Source: Pirellulales bacterium (GTDB lineage: Bacteria > Planctomycetota > Planctomycetia > Pirellulales > Thermoguttaceae). Taken from it: a DNA stretch of 22,375 nucleotides. This document shows positions 1-6,557 of this stretch, piece by piece. A program made the position numbers and the translations under genes. Under the pieces are notes generated by a model. That model made no database searches, was not told the origin of the DNA, and worked only from the letters and a program-made list of their open reading frames with translations. How positions within the stretch are numbered: position 1 is the stretch's first letter; each line of letters begins with the position of its first letter. The stretch covers positions 1 to 22,375 of the forward strand of contig JAUWHT010000248.1 in the NCBI GenBank assembly GCA_030605745.1, in the 5' to 3' direction.

Positions 1-155
1 TTAGGTGCAAACTGCTGAAAACGGGGCGAGCCAGGGTGGCACGTCCCTGCGCGCAGCGAAGGGCGGGGTATACGCCGAACACGCCCATCCCTACGTTCTG
101 GGCGTGCCACACGATGAATAATCCGGGCTAGCGTTCTGCACCTAAAACCGGAAGA
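1..155. repeat. Dispersed MITE-like repeat, left-end copy (5' edge cut by window start)
   Basis: Positions 1-128 match 22248-22375 with 4 mismatches. Combining the two copies gives an element of about 165 bp whose ends are 19-bp perfect terminal inverted repeats: TCTTCCGGTTTTAGGTGCA at 22238-22256 and its reverse complement at 137-155. The inside carries the arms GTGGCACG / CGTGCCAC. No transposase is encoded, so a non-autonomous (MITE-like) or REP-type element is the simplest reading. The inverted ends are seen directly; mobility is inference. Confidence 0.75.
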
Positions 156-242
156 CCCACAAATTGGTGGCACGCCCTGAGGACCGAAGGACGTGGCAAG
201 GTGCCCCAAACACGCCCTTCGCTGCGCTCAGGGACGTGCCAC
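36..242. repeat. Inverted pair of the repeat core (hairpin-capable)
   Basis: The 32-nt core starting GTGGCACGTCCCTG at 36-67 is present again as its reverse complement at 211-242 (starting CACGCCCTTCGC). The second copy agrees better with the right-end copy (22283-22314) than with its own neighbour. A shorter inverted pair, GGTGGCACG at 167-175 and CGTGCCAC at 235-242, lies within the second copy. Translated on the minus strand the core gives peptides like HALRCAQGRATL, also seen at the right end, which are spurious. The stretch 1-268 holds no credible gene. Confidence 0.6.
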
Positions 243-268
243 TCTTGAATGCCAGTTCACTACGAAGC

Positions 269-2272
269 CTACTTGTCGACCTCGGCCATGGGCACCAGGG
301 CCAAAGAGGCGAAGACCGGGTAGTTGCACGAGCAGCCGTGCGCGAAATCGGGGAGGTTCAACAAGCCGCCGACCGCGATCAGGCTGTTCGTGCAGCCGGA
401 GCGGACGCCCCGTAAGTACGTCTGGCGGCAGGTCGACAGGTCGAAGTACGAGGCATGGGCATCGCGAATCAGGCCCAGGTACTGGCCGGCCATCCCACGG
501 CCGCAGCCTCGGATGCCGCCCCGTAGCCGCCCCGACAGCCGGCGGTTCCATAGCCGCCCCGGCAGCCGGGAACCGGTCCGCGGATCATACATTTCCCCAA
601 GCTGAGTAATCAGCCGATCGGGATGAAGTATCGGCCGAACGGGATCAACCAAGTGTTTGCCTTTTACGACAACCACTTTGTCGCTCCACAGCGAAGTCCC
701 ATCTGTTCCATTATATGCACTGCCAAGGCCATAAACCGTAACCAGCAGATCGTTGGCCTCCGAGTAGGCCAACCGTAGGGGGCGCGAGGGGTTTTCTTTG
801 TCGTGCCGAAGGTCCATCGCCACCTGCCAGAGTTGGTTGCCGCTCGAGGCGTCCAGCGCCACCAGCGTGCCTTCGGGCCTGGTTACCTTGCCTCTGCGGT
901 CCGGCAGCGCGGCGTCGGCGCAGAAGACCTTTCCGGCGCCGAGAGCCAGGCCGACAAGCTGCTTGCTCACCTTGTGCTTCCACTTTACTTCTCCACTACG
1001 GCGATCCACGCAAAACAGGACCTTCCCTGCCACACCGATCAGGCAGTCGTTGCAAATTCGTACGTCTCGCCAAGAGGCTCCCTCCACGGGGCTGCTGATT
1101 TCCGAGAGCGTCGAACCACTGGCCGGGTCGATGCGAAAGCAGGTTCTGCCCGAAAGGACGTAGACGCTATCCTCGGCGGCGACGTATTTGAAACGGCCGC
1201 GGTGCGGCGAGTCCGGCTCCATGCCGGGCAACATGCTGGTCCACAGGTGGCGACCGGTGTAGATGTCTACTGCATGCAGGTTGGGCGACACCTGGAAGAA
1301 CATCCGCCCGCCGGCAACCAGCGGAGTCGGGGCGGCGAAATGGGTATAGCCCCACTCGGGAAAGAGCATGTCCACCGCCCCGCCGAACCAGAGCACGCCA
1401 AACGGCGGTTTGACCCGCTTGTCGCGAGAGACGAGGCTGTTGCCCGCGTCGGCGTTTTCGTGGGTCCAATCGGCCGAGCCGGCCAGGGGACCGGCGCGCC
1501 TAAGCAGCGCAAACTCGCCTGCCCGTTCAACTTCCGCGCCGTCAAGCCCGGCCTCCTTGACCGAAGCGGCAAAGGCGTCGTGCCCGTTGGGCGGCACGTG
1601 CAGACAGGCCACGCCGCCGTAGGGACGAAGCGAGCGGAAGACCTTCTTCACAAACGTCTTGTCCGAGGCCGGCCCGGCAGCGGCCGGCACTTCCGAGACG
1701 ATCAGGCTGGCCAGATACGGTGGAAACGGATAGGACAGCGCGTCGCCCTGGTATACGGCGATTCGCCTGCCGTACAGGCCGGCTTCGTCGAGCTTCCTGC
1801 GGAGCTTTGCAACCTTGGCCGCATCCGGATCCACGGCAATCACGTGCAGCTTCGACTGCTTGGCCAATTCCGCCGCCAGCGGTCCGCACTCGGCGCCCAG
1901 CACGAGACAGTATCCTTCCTTCGCCCCGGTCGTCTTGAGGATGTTGCCTGTCGCCGCCTCAGGCACCCACCGGTCGCTCACCAGCGAAAGCTCTTGGTTC
2001 GCCGTCGCGTGGATTTCAGGCTCGACCTTCTTCGGCCCAAAGGCATGGATGCTGCCCTGGCGTGTGACGACAAACAGTTTTCCGTCGGCGGCCAGGATCC
2101 TCGAAGGTGTGCCCTCGATCTGGGCCTTCCAGGAAAGCTTTGGCGAGCTGCCCGGTTCTGGGATGTCCACGGCCGCCACTTCGCCGTTAGCACCGGCGTA
2201 AAGCCGCGGACCTGCCTTGATGTGGATTTTGAGTTGGCTGGGCAGGCTCCAAAGCTCCCGGAAGGTTGCCAC
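269..2272 (-). CDS. PQQ-like beta-propeller protein with inserted methyltransferase-like domain, 3' part of split gene
   Basis: This is the C-terminal 667 codons of a gene whose N-terminal part is at 2315-3478; the two lie in the same frame with one TGA between them, and coding-like sequence (FRWRAYKWKVATFRELW) runs straight through the gap, so the GTG at 2272 is probably not a natural start. Residues about 15-75 are propeller blades. About 95-255 is a Rossmann-like segment resembling a class I SAM methyltransferase (GYCLVLGAECGPLAAELA, VIAVDPDAAKV, GDALSYPFPPYLASLIV). Blades resume at about 285 (LHAVDIYTGRHLWTS, LFCVDRRSGEVKWKHK, LVALDASSGNQLWQV). The end has a Cys-rich signature, GVRSGCTNSLIAVGGLLNLP followed by CSCNYP and SLALVP, found in exported planctomycete propeller proteins. 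Extracytoplasmic location follows from the signal peptide on the upstream part. Substrate unknown. Confidence 0.75.
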   Translation of the reverse strand: MATFRELWSLPSQLKIHIKAGPRLYAGANGEVAAVDIPEPGSSPKLSWKAQIEGTPSRILAADGKLFVVTRQGSIHAFGPKKVEPEIHATANQELSLVSDRWVPEAATGNILKTTGAKEGYCLVLGAECGPLAAELAKQSKLHVIAVDPDAAKVAKLRRKLDEAGLYGRRIAVYQGDALSYPFPPYLASLIVSEVPAAAGPASDKTFVKKVFRSLRPYGGVACLHVPPNGHDAFAASVKEAGLDGAEVERAGEFALLRRAGPLAGSADWTHENADAGNSLVSRDKRVKPPFGVLWFGGAVDMLFPEWGYTHFAAPTPLVAGGRMFFQVSPNLHAVDIYTGRHLWTSMLPGMEPDSPHRGRFKYVAAEDSVYVLSGRTCFRIDPASGSTLSEISSPVEGASWRDVRICNDCLIGVAGKVLFCVDRRSGEVKWKHKVSKQLVGLALGAGKVFCADAALPDRRGKVTRPEGTLVALDASSGNQLWQVAMDLRHDKENPSRPLRLAYSEANDLLVTVYGLGSAYNGTDGTSLWSDKVVVVKGKHLVDPVRPILHPDRLITQLGEMYDPRTGSRLPGRLWNRRLSGRLRGGIRGCGRGMAGQYLGLIRDAHASYFDLSTCRQTYLRGVRSGCTNSLIAVGGLLNLPDFAHGCSCNYPVFASLALVPMAEVDK

Positions 2273-2314
2273 CTTCCACTTGTAGGCCCTCCACCTGAAA
2301 ATTGGATTGTTTGC

Positions 2315-3478
2315 TCAACTGTTCATCCACTCGTGGCCTTTCTCAGCCTTCCAGTCCTTTAACTGGGGGTCCTTCGTCATATCCCAGGCCACGATGCGGT
2401 CGTAGCCGACGCCGGCCGGCCGGTAACCGCGCGGCTTGTTAACCGGATGTGAGAAGTAGACCGCGTCGGTGGTAAGGACCATTTCGCGGAACTCGCCGAG
2501 TTCTTTGCGATTGGCCGGATCGATCTGCAGCCGGGTGCCGACAGCCAAATCATACACATCTCCGCTCTGGAAGAAGTGCTTTCCGATGCCTGAAAGGTAC
2601 CAACAGCCCTTCTCCAGGTTGATCCCCCCGCCCCACAACGAGCAGTAGGGCTCAAGCTTTCCGGAGTTGCGGTCGATAAGCCCGGGCATCGCCCGACCGC
2701 TGGGCACAAACAGCCTATCGCCGATCACCGCAAAGTAGCCCTGCGGCGAGATGCCGCCTTCCGGTCGATCTTCTGGTTTCATGCCGTGGTCCAACTGCGC
2801 GTGCTCAATGCAGCCGCTGTCCTTGTTCAACCAGACCAACTTGCCCGTTTCCGCATCCAGCGAGTAGATGTACACGCCCTCGAACGGCCAGATGCCGGCG
2901 GCGAAATAGATATTCCCGTCGTCCAGCACCGGTCCACCCCGGGCGGGCCAGAGCGAAATCAGCCGATCGTTTCCCAGCACCTTGCGATCCTTCCGCTCGG
3001 AGGGAAGCCCTCGGTACTTCCATAGCAACTTGCCGGCCCCCGCATCCACGCAGTAAAGGTGACCGTCGTCCGAGACGAAATAGACCTTGCCTTTCGAGGC
3101 CACCGGTGCAAACCGCACCGGACCGTCGGTGTAGAACCGCCACCGCTCGGCGCCGGTGTCGGTATCCAGGGCGGTAACGCTGTCGGTTACCATCGAGGGC
3201 ACGAACATCGTCTTGCCCATCACGACCGGCTCGTACGAGGTGTCGAAGCAGAGCCGGGGATACTTGGGCCAGGCCGGCTCGGGCGGCGGCAAGCGGCGGG
3301 TCCACTGAAGGTGCAACTCGTCGTGAAGCTGCTCGGGCGAGGCGGCCGTCCGCCCGGCATCGTACCGCCATTGCGGCCAGTCTGCCGCAAATACTCGTGT
3401 TCCAACAGGGCGTGCAGCACAGACGAGCAGTAAGGCCGTCAGACTGATGCCGAAAATGATACTCGATTGTTTACTCAT
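2315..3478 (-). CDS. PQQ-like beta-propeller protein, exported, 5' part of split gene
   Basis: The ATG at 3478 is chosen because GGAGG lies 8 nt upstream (3487-3491) and the product then opens with a signal peptide: MSKQ, a hydrophobic stretch IIFGISLTALLLVCAA and a likely cleavage site near VFA-ADWPQW (about residue 32). The mature part begins with the DWPQWRYDAGRT motif usual at the start of PQQ/BamB-like propellers, followed by blades such as VTALDTDTGAERWRF, LYCVDAGAGKLLWKY and IYSLDAETGKLVWLNK. The frame ends at TGA (2315-2317) after GHEWMNS and continues in the same frame into the downstream part, so the whole gene would be about 1070 codons (3478 to 269). Likely a periplasmic or surface protein; no ligand can be named. 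The start lies only about 30 bp from a tRNA fragment, so its native promoter may have been displaced. Confidence 0.8.
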   Translation of the reverse strand: MSKQSSIIFGISLTALLLVCAARPVGTRVFAADWPQWRYDAGRTAASPEQLHDELHLQWTRRLPPPEPAWPKYPRLCFDTSYEPVVMGKTMFVPSMVTDSVTALDTDTGAERWRFYTDGPVRFAPVASKGKVYFVSDDGHLYCVDAGAGKLLWKYRGLPSERKDRKVLGNDRLISLWPARGGPVLDDGNIYFAAGIWPFEGVYIYSLDAETGKLVWLNKDSGCIEHAQLDHGMKPEDRPEGGISPQGYFAVIGDRLFVPSGRAMPGLIDRNSGKLEPYCSLWGGGINLEKGCWYLSGIGKHFFQSGDVYDLAVGTRLQIDPANRKELGEFREMVLTTDAVYFSHPVNKPRGYRPAGVGYDRIVAWDMTKDPQLKDWKAEKGHEWMNS

Positions 3479-3486
3479 CTTTCTTT

Positions 3487-3491
3487 CCTCC
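3487..3491 (-). promoter_or_regulatory. Ribosome binding site of the propeller gene
   Basis: GGAGG on the minus strand, 8 nt before the ATG at 3478. It decides against the GTG at 3493, which would sit on top of the site. Confidence 0.7.
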
Positions 3492-3505
3492 ACGACGCGG
3501 TCAAG

Positions 3506-3552
3506 AGCGGGAGACGGGATTCGGACCCGCGACGTCCAGCTTGGGAAGCTGC
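3506..3552 (-). other. 3' fragment of tRNA-Gly(CCC): probable attachment-site scar
   Basis: Read on the minus strand this is the 3' part of a tRNA: anticodon loop TTCCCAA (3541-3547, anticodon CCC), 3' side of the anticodon stem GCTG, a T-arm GCGGG-TCCGAAT-CCCGT, and an acceptor strand CTCCCGC ending at the discriminator base 3506. No D-arm or 5' acceptor strand precedes it, so it is not a working tRNA. Such 3' tRNA pieces are typical att sites left by tyrosine-recombinase integration. No CCA is encoded. The identification of the tRNA part is strong; the att role is inference. Confidence 0.7.
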
Positions 3553-3921
3553 AGCAAGGCCGACGTAAATGCTTCTGTCAAAGGACTTACGTCACCGCTT
3601 CCCACCGCTTGCACCAATGCTTGTACCAAATCTCGGGAAACGGTGCAAGCCGCCCCGTCCGACGTGCTTGCCGATGAGCTTCGCCAAGCGGAGACCACTC
3701 AGGACACCGCCAGACACGATATCGAGATGATCTTGCAGTCGCTCTTGAAGGCCACTGGCGGGGGCGGTGACAACGGCGTGAAACGACAGTCAGATAATCC
3801 CGTAGAGAAGAGAGCGGAGGGAACTGGCGGTGTGTCCATGTTGGAGGCCGTCCGGATGTTGGCCGCGATGGCGCCCGAGGAACGGACCGCCCTAGTCGCG
3901 CTTATCAAGGCGTTGGGATGA
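3541..3921 (+). pseudogene. Orphan C-terminal ORF tail behind the tRNA-Gly fragment (copy 1)
   Basis: An open frame runs out of the tRNA fragment (peptide TGFGPATSSLGS) into about 125 codons that end MLAAMAPEERTALVALIKALG. It is paralogous to 4503-4796: shared KGLT near the start, a Cys-rich TACTNACTK segment versus TACPQSC, RQAETTQDTARHD versus RQAEATQDRARQD, ILQSLLKA versus ILQSLVKA, and the same ending. Nucleotide similarity is also visible. I infer that this is the detached C-terminal tail of a planctomycete-type integrase whose 3' end overlaps its own attachment site; short acidic tails ending in a small helix of the type L..L.P..R.AL..LI.A are common there. No integrase catalytic part (R..H-R-Y) is in the window. 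It has no SD and no credible start, so it is probably not expressed. Confidence 0.45.
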
Positions 3922-4455
3922 GATGTGTCTCCTCATCGAGGCCTGTCCATTGCTCAGTATAGAACTTCGGCTGGCCATTCGGGCGATAGTGCGGACCGGC
4001 TTGGTGGCATACTCAGATGGCTCACAAGTCAGTGTGCCAAATGGACCCGATGATCAGTAATGACCAAATCACCGCCATCCCCTCCCTCGCTGCCCCAGAA
4101 GACGACGCGGCGTAGGCAACACGAGATGTCCGCCCGTGTGAGGCAGGCCTATCACCTCTTTGCTCTGGCCGTAGCAATCCAGCAATCGAGGCGCCTTCGC
4201 GGCTGTCTAGCTGAGTCCGCCGTCTTGGAAGTGTGCCAGCAGGCGATACCGAACGCCATTCTCTATCCAGTCCAAAGCAATACGCTCTGGCGTGATAACG
4301 GCTTCGGCTGCCGGGAAGTGCGGCTTGCCTTGAGCGCAGAGGCACCCCCTTCGCGCACCAGTCGGTCGAAAGTCCACGCCAGGAACAGCGCAAGTGCCTG
4401 GGAAACAATCACTTGCGAAGCTGGACTGGGATTCTTGCAGCGATCAGAATCTGGC
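3922..4455. other. Non-coding stretch with a decayed minus-strand reading frame
   Basis: No intact gene is supported here. The only coding-like trace is on the minus strand from about 4338 to 4069: PHFPAAEAVITPERIALDW, ENGVRYRLLAHFQDGG, then a TAG at 4207-4209, then AAKAPRLLDCYGQSKEVIG and so on to a TGA at 4069-4071. Composition reads like protein but I do not recognise the family. The alternatives on the plus strand (from 4060) are Arg/Ser-rich and unconvincing. Confidence 0.25.
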
Positions 4456-4483
4456 CGAACCTTCGACCTCTGCGTCCCGAACG
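4456..4483 (-). other. tRNA-Pro(CGG)-like fragment: second attachment-site scar
   Basis: On the minus strand this reads CGTTCGGGACGCAGAGGTCG then AAGGTTCG. It matches the tRNA-Pro(CGG) stretch from the anticodon loop TTCGGGA through the variable loop to the start of the T-loop; after TTCG the match stops, so the T-stem 3' side and acceptor are lost. Translated on the plus strand it gives NLRPLRPERS, continuing in frame into the second orphan tail. The arrangement copies that of 3506-3921 with a different tRNA. Confidence 0.5.
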
Positions 4484-4502
4484 ATCAAGGGCAGGTTCAC
4501 AA

Positions 4503-4796
4503 GTGCCTGACAGCAAAGGACTTACGGCATCGGAAAATACCGCTTGCCCCCAATCTTGCCTGAACTACCGCCAAGCGGAGGCCACTCAGGACAGAGCCAG
4601 ACAGGATACCCCCTTGATCCTTCAGTCACTCGTGAAAGCGGTTCGGGATGACGATGGTCGCGATGGCATGAGGGAGCGGCCAAACACCAACGACGGGCAA
4701 GCGGGAAGTGCCCTGCTGGAGACCATCCGCCTGCTCGCAAAGTTGAGTCCCGATGAACGAGCGGCGCTGATCGGGCTCCTCAAGACGTTGGGATAA
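4503..4796 (+). pseudogene. Orphan C-terminal ORF tail behind the tRNA-Pro-like fragment (copy 2)
   Basis: The frame is open from 4413 through the tRNA-like fragment and gives VPDSKGLTASENTACPQSC, then YRQAEATQDRARQDTPLILQ, and ends LLAKLSPDERAALIGLLKTLG. It is the paralogue of 3541-3921, about 600 bp further on; both begin in DNA with AAAGGACTTACG (3580 and 4516) and both end at a stop straight after the LG residues. The middle linker is unrelated in sequence, so these are diverged homologues and not a recent tandem duplication. Function unknown; inferred to be the tail of an integrase, separated from its catalytic domain by integration. No SD is visible. Confidence 0.4.
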
Positions 4797-4865
4797 CATG
4801 ACGCGGCGTATTGAAGCCAATGTGTTCACGGCCGGGTAGAGCAGCCCGGGAACTGCGAGCACGTG

Positions 4866-5363
4866 CTACTTGAAAAGCCTCGCCTGTGCCGGCGACTCGG
4901 TTGCGGTGGACAACCTACCCGCAATGTGACAAGCGCTGCGGCTGCTGATGTCGGGATTCTTGCATGCGCAGATGCGGACCGTGATCCCGAACTCGGCCGC
5001 GACGGATTGAAGTCTCTCGAACGGGGCTTGACGCGCCTCGTGGGGAAGCGCGGTGATGGAACTGCTTTTGGCATGAATGGCCAGGCGGCTTCCTCCGGCG
5101 AAAGCATCGAACAACCTTGTTCGCACCGAAGCGTCGCAGAGGTTCTTTCTGAGCGAGCCCGTGATTGCCGGACGAAGGAAAAGCGTGCTGGCCGCCGTCG
5201 TAGTCATGCCGGCCTCGGCAAGGCTGGAGCACACGTTGCGCAAGGAGGTTTCGTCGTCGGTCATCCCTGGCAAGATCGGATCGAGTTGGAGGGCGCACGC
5301 TGTAATCTGGTCAAAGATCGCATGGAGCGCCCCCGGATGTGTGAGAGGAAGCGCCCAAGCCAT
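4866..5363 (-). pseudogene. C-terminal remnant of a radical SAM protein (SPL / photolyase-like family)
   Basis: About 165 codons remain. The remnant includes LDPILPGMTDDETSLRN, CSSLAEAGMTTTAASTLFLR, RLAIHA followed by TALPHEARQAPFERLQSVA and the near-terminal RICACKNPDI...CHIAG. This order (LDP[IV]LPG.TDDE, an AS.LFLRPAI strand, a CACKNPD end) is that of the C-terminal half of the DNA-photolyase-like radical SAM proteins related to spore photoproduct lyase. The N-terminal half with the CxxxCxxC cluster is absent: a TAG lies seven codons before the ATG at 5363, and no continuation is seen in the other frames. It is therefore a truncated pseudogene. Family recognition is from memory of the motif order. 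Confidence 0.55.
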
Positions 5364-5511
5364 CCTGGACTTACGCGATGTCTATCTCAATGACGATTGG
5401 AGCCAATTCCACAAGTACCTCATCCAACGCGAACAGAAACGCCTCTACCCCGGCTGCCGTCGACTCGCCCAGTCCTTTCAACCCTCCGCCCCCCAGTCCA
5501 GGGGGAGATGA
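5359..5511 (+). pseudogene. Unidentified C-terminal gene fragment
   Basis: The plus-strand frame gives AILDLRDVYLNDDWSQFHKY followed by LIQREQKRLYPG and ends at the TGA at 5509-5511. The segment reads like the C-terminus of a real protein, perhaps a transposase-type tail, and is flanked by decayed DNA. Upstream in the same frame the composition is not protein-like, which fits a fragment. I do not recognise the family with confidence. From 5512 to 5710 nothing further is seen. Confidence 0.25.
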
Positions 5512-5710
5512 GGACGGATTGGAAAGCCGCGGATGACGGAGGCGAGTGCAGGCGGCTCTTGTCGCCGGAGGAATACAACGGGTGCCGCCGTACCCGCGGA
5601 GAACCAGGAACGACTGCATCTTGTGCGCGGCTCCGCTGTGTGGTATTCCTCACAATCCACGATGTAACAGCAGTTTTCGGGGACCTTCGTTGTTTCCAGA
5701 TCGGGACGCT

Positions 5711-6487
5711 ATGCAAATGGCAAACATCGCGATGGTTGTGCTCGCTCACGACAACCGGGAATCCTTAAGCGAATTCGTTGTGAACGTACGGAGATTCTGT
5801 CCGAACGTATCACTGTTCCTGTACAACTCCGGAGCAGACAACGCGCTTGGGAATGGCCTTGACATCGAGATGATCCCGTCACCCAGGCATCTCGAATACG
5901 CAAAGATTACGCTTTTCTTTCTGGACGTATTCGAGTGGTTATTGAATCAATCACACCGATTCGAGGTTTTCATAAATGCCGAGACAGACATGTTGTTCGT
6001 TCGCCGTGGTTACGAGCGTTTCGTGTCTGCAGAAATGCGTCGTTGCGATTACATGGCCCCACTTTTCTCCCGGCGGACGTCGCCCAAATCTCGCTGGCGG
6101 CCTTATCGGTCGTTGCGTCCCGAGTTGCCGGACTGGTTCAAAATATGGGGATTCGAGTACACAAACCGGGCGTTCAGTCCCGCCCAGGTCTTCAGCAGAA
6201 CTTACATTAGCCGGCTGCTGAATCATGATAAATACTCGCGGATTCGTCAGTTGGCTCGCGAAAATCAGTCATTCACTTTGCAGGAGGTGCTGTTTCCGAC
6301 GCTCGTCGACTTCCTCAAGCTGACCGGCAAATGCTACCCGGATGGGATGGAACCCATTATCCGCTACCGTCCTTTTCAGGCGGTGACTGGCGTGCGTCGC
6401 GCCGTGGCCATGCCCAACGCGTACCTCGTGCATCCGGTCAGGCGGAACCCAGACGACCCGGCGCGTCGGTTCATCGCGAGTCTCTAG
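5711..6487 (+). CDS. Putative glycosyltransferase-like protein
   Basis: The product is 258 aa. The start at ATG 5711 (MQMANIAMVVLAHDNRESL) is chosen because the protein then begins with the beta-strand VVLAHDN typical of GT-A-like and core-2/I-branching-type enzymes; ATG 5717 is an equal alternative and no clear SD separates them. Features seen are the opening strand (residues 7-14), a second strand VSLFLYNSGADNAL (33-46) and FINAETDMLF (88-96) with an acidic E91-x-D93 pair that may bind metal and sugar nucleotide. C-terminally, WFKIWGFEYTNRAFSP and TLQEVLFPTLVDFLKLTGK look like acceptor-side helices. No close family can be named. It converges with the radical SAM gene that follows and is adjacent to other sugar-modifying genes, which supports a glycan role by context only. 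Confidence 0.6.
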   Translation: MQMANIAMVVLAHDNRESLSEFVVNVRRFCPNVSLFLYNSGADNALGNGLDIEMIPSPRHLEYAKITLFFLDVFEWLLNQSHRFEVFINAETDMLFVRRGYERFVSAEMRRCDYMAPLFSRRTSPKSRWRPYRSLRPELPDWFKIWGFEYTNRAFSPAQVFSRTYISRLLNHDKYSRIRQLARENQSFTLQEVLFPTLVDFLKLTGKCYPDGMEPIIRYRPFQAVTGVRRAVAMPNAYLVHPVRRNPDDPARRFIASL

Positions 6488-6557
6488 GGTTCTTGACGAT
6501 TTGTAGGATACCTTCTTGCACCATCGGTTGCGAAAAGACGACATTCCCTGGCAGAGC

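Noticed and set aside
803..2362. Long plus-strand open frame opposite the propeller gene
   Set aside because: Composition is Arg/Gly/His-rich with no motif; it is a codon-bias shadow of the minus-strand gene.
3506..3552. Functional tRNA-Gly gene
   Set aside because: The D-arm and 5' acceptor strand are absent.
4060..4563. Plus-strand ORF of 167 codons starting MTKSPPSPP
   Set aside because: Low-complexity, no SD, and it crosses a tRNA fragment in a different frame from the conserved tail.
4863..5393. Plus-strand ORF antisense to the radical SAM remnant
   Set aside because: The minus strand holds recognisable motifs; this frame does not.
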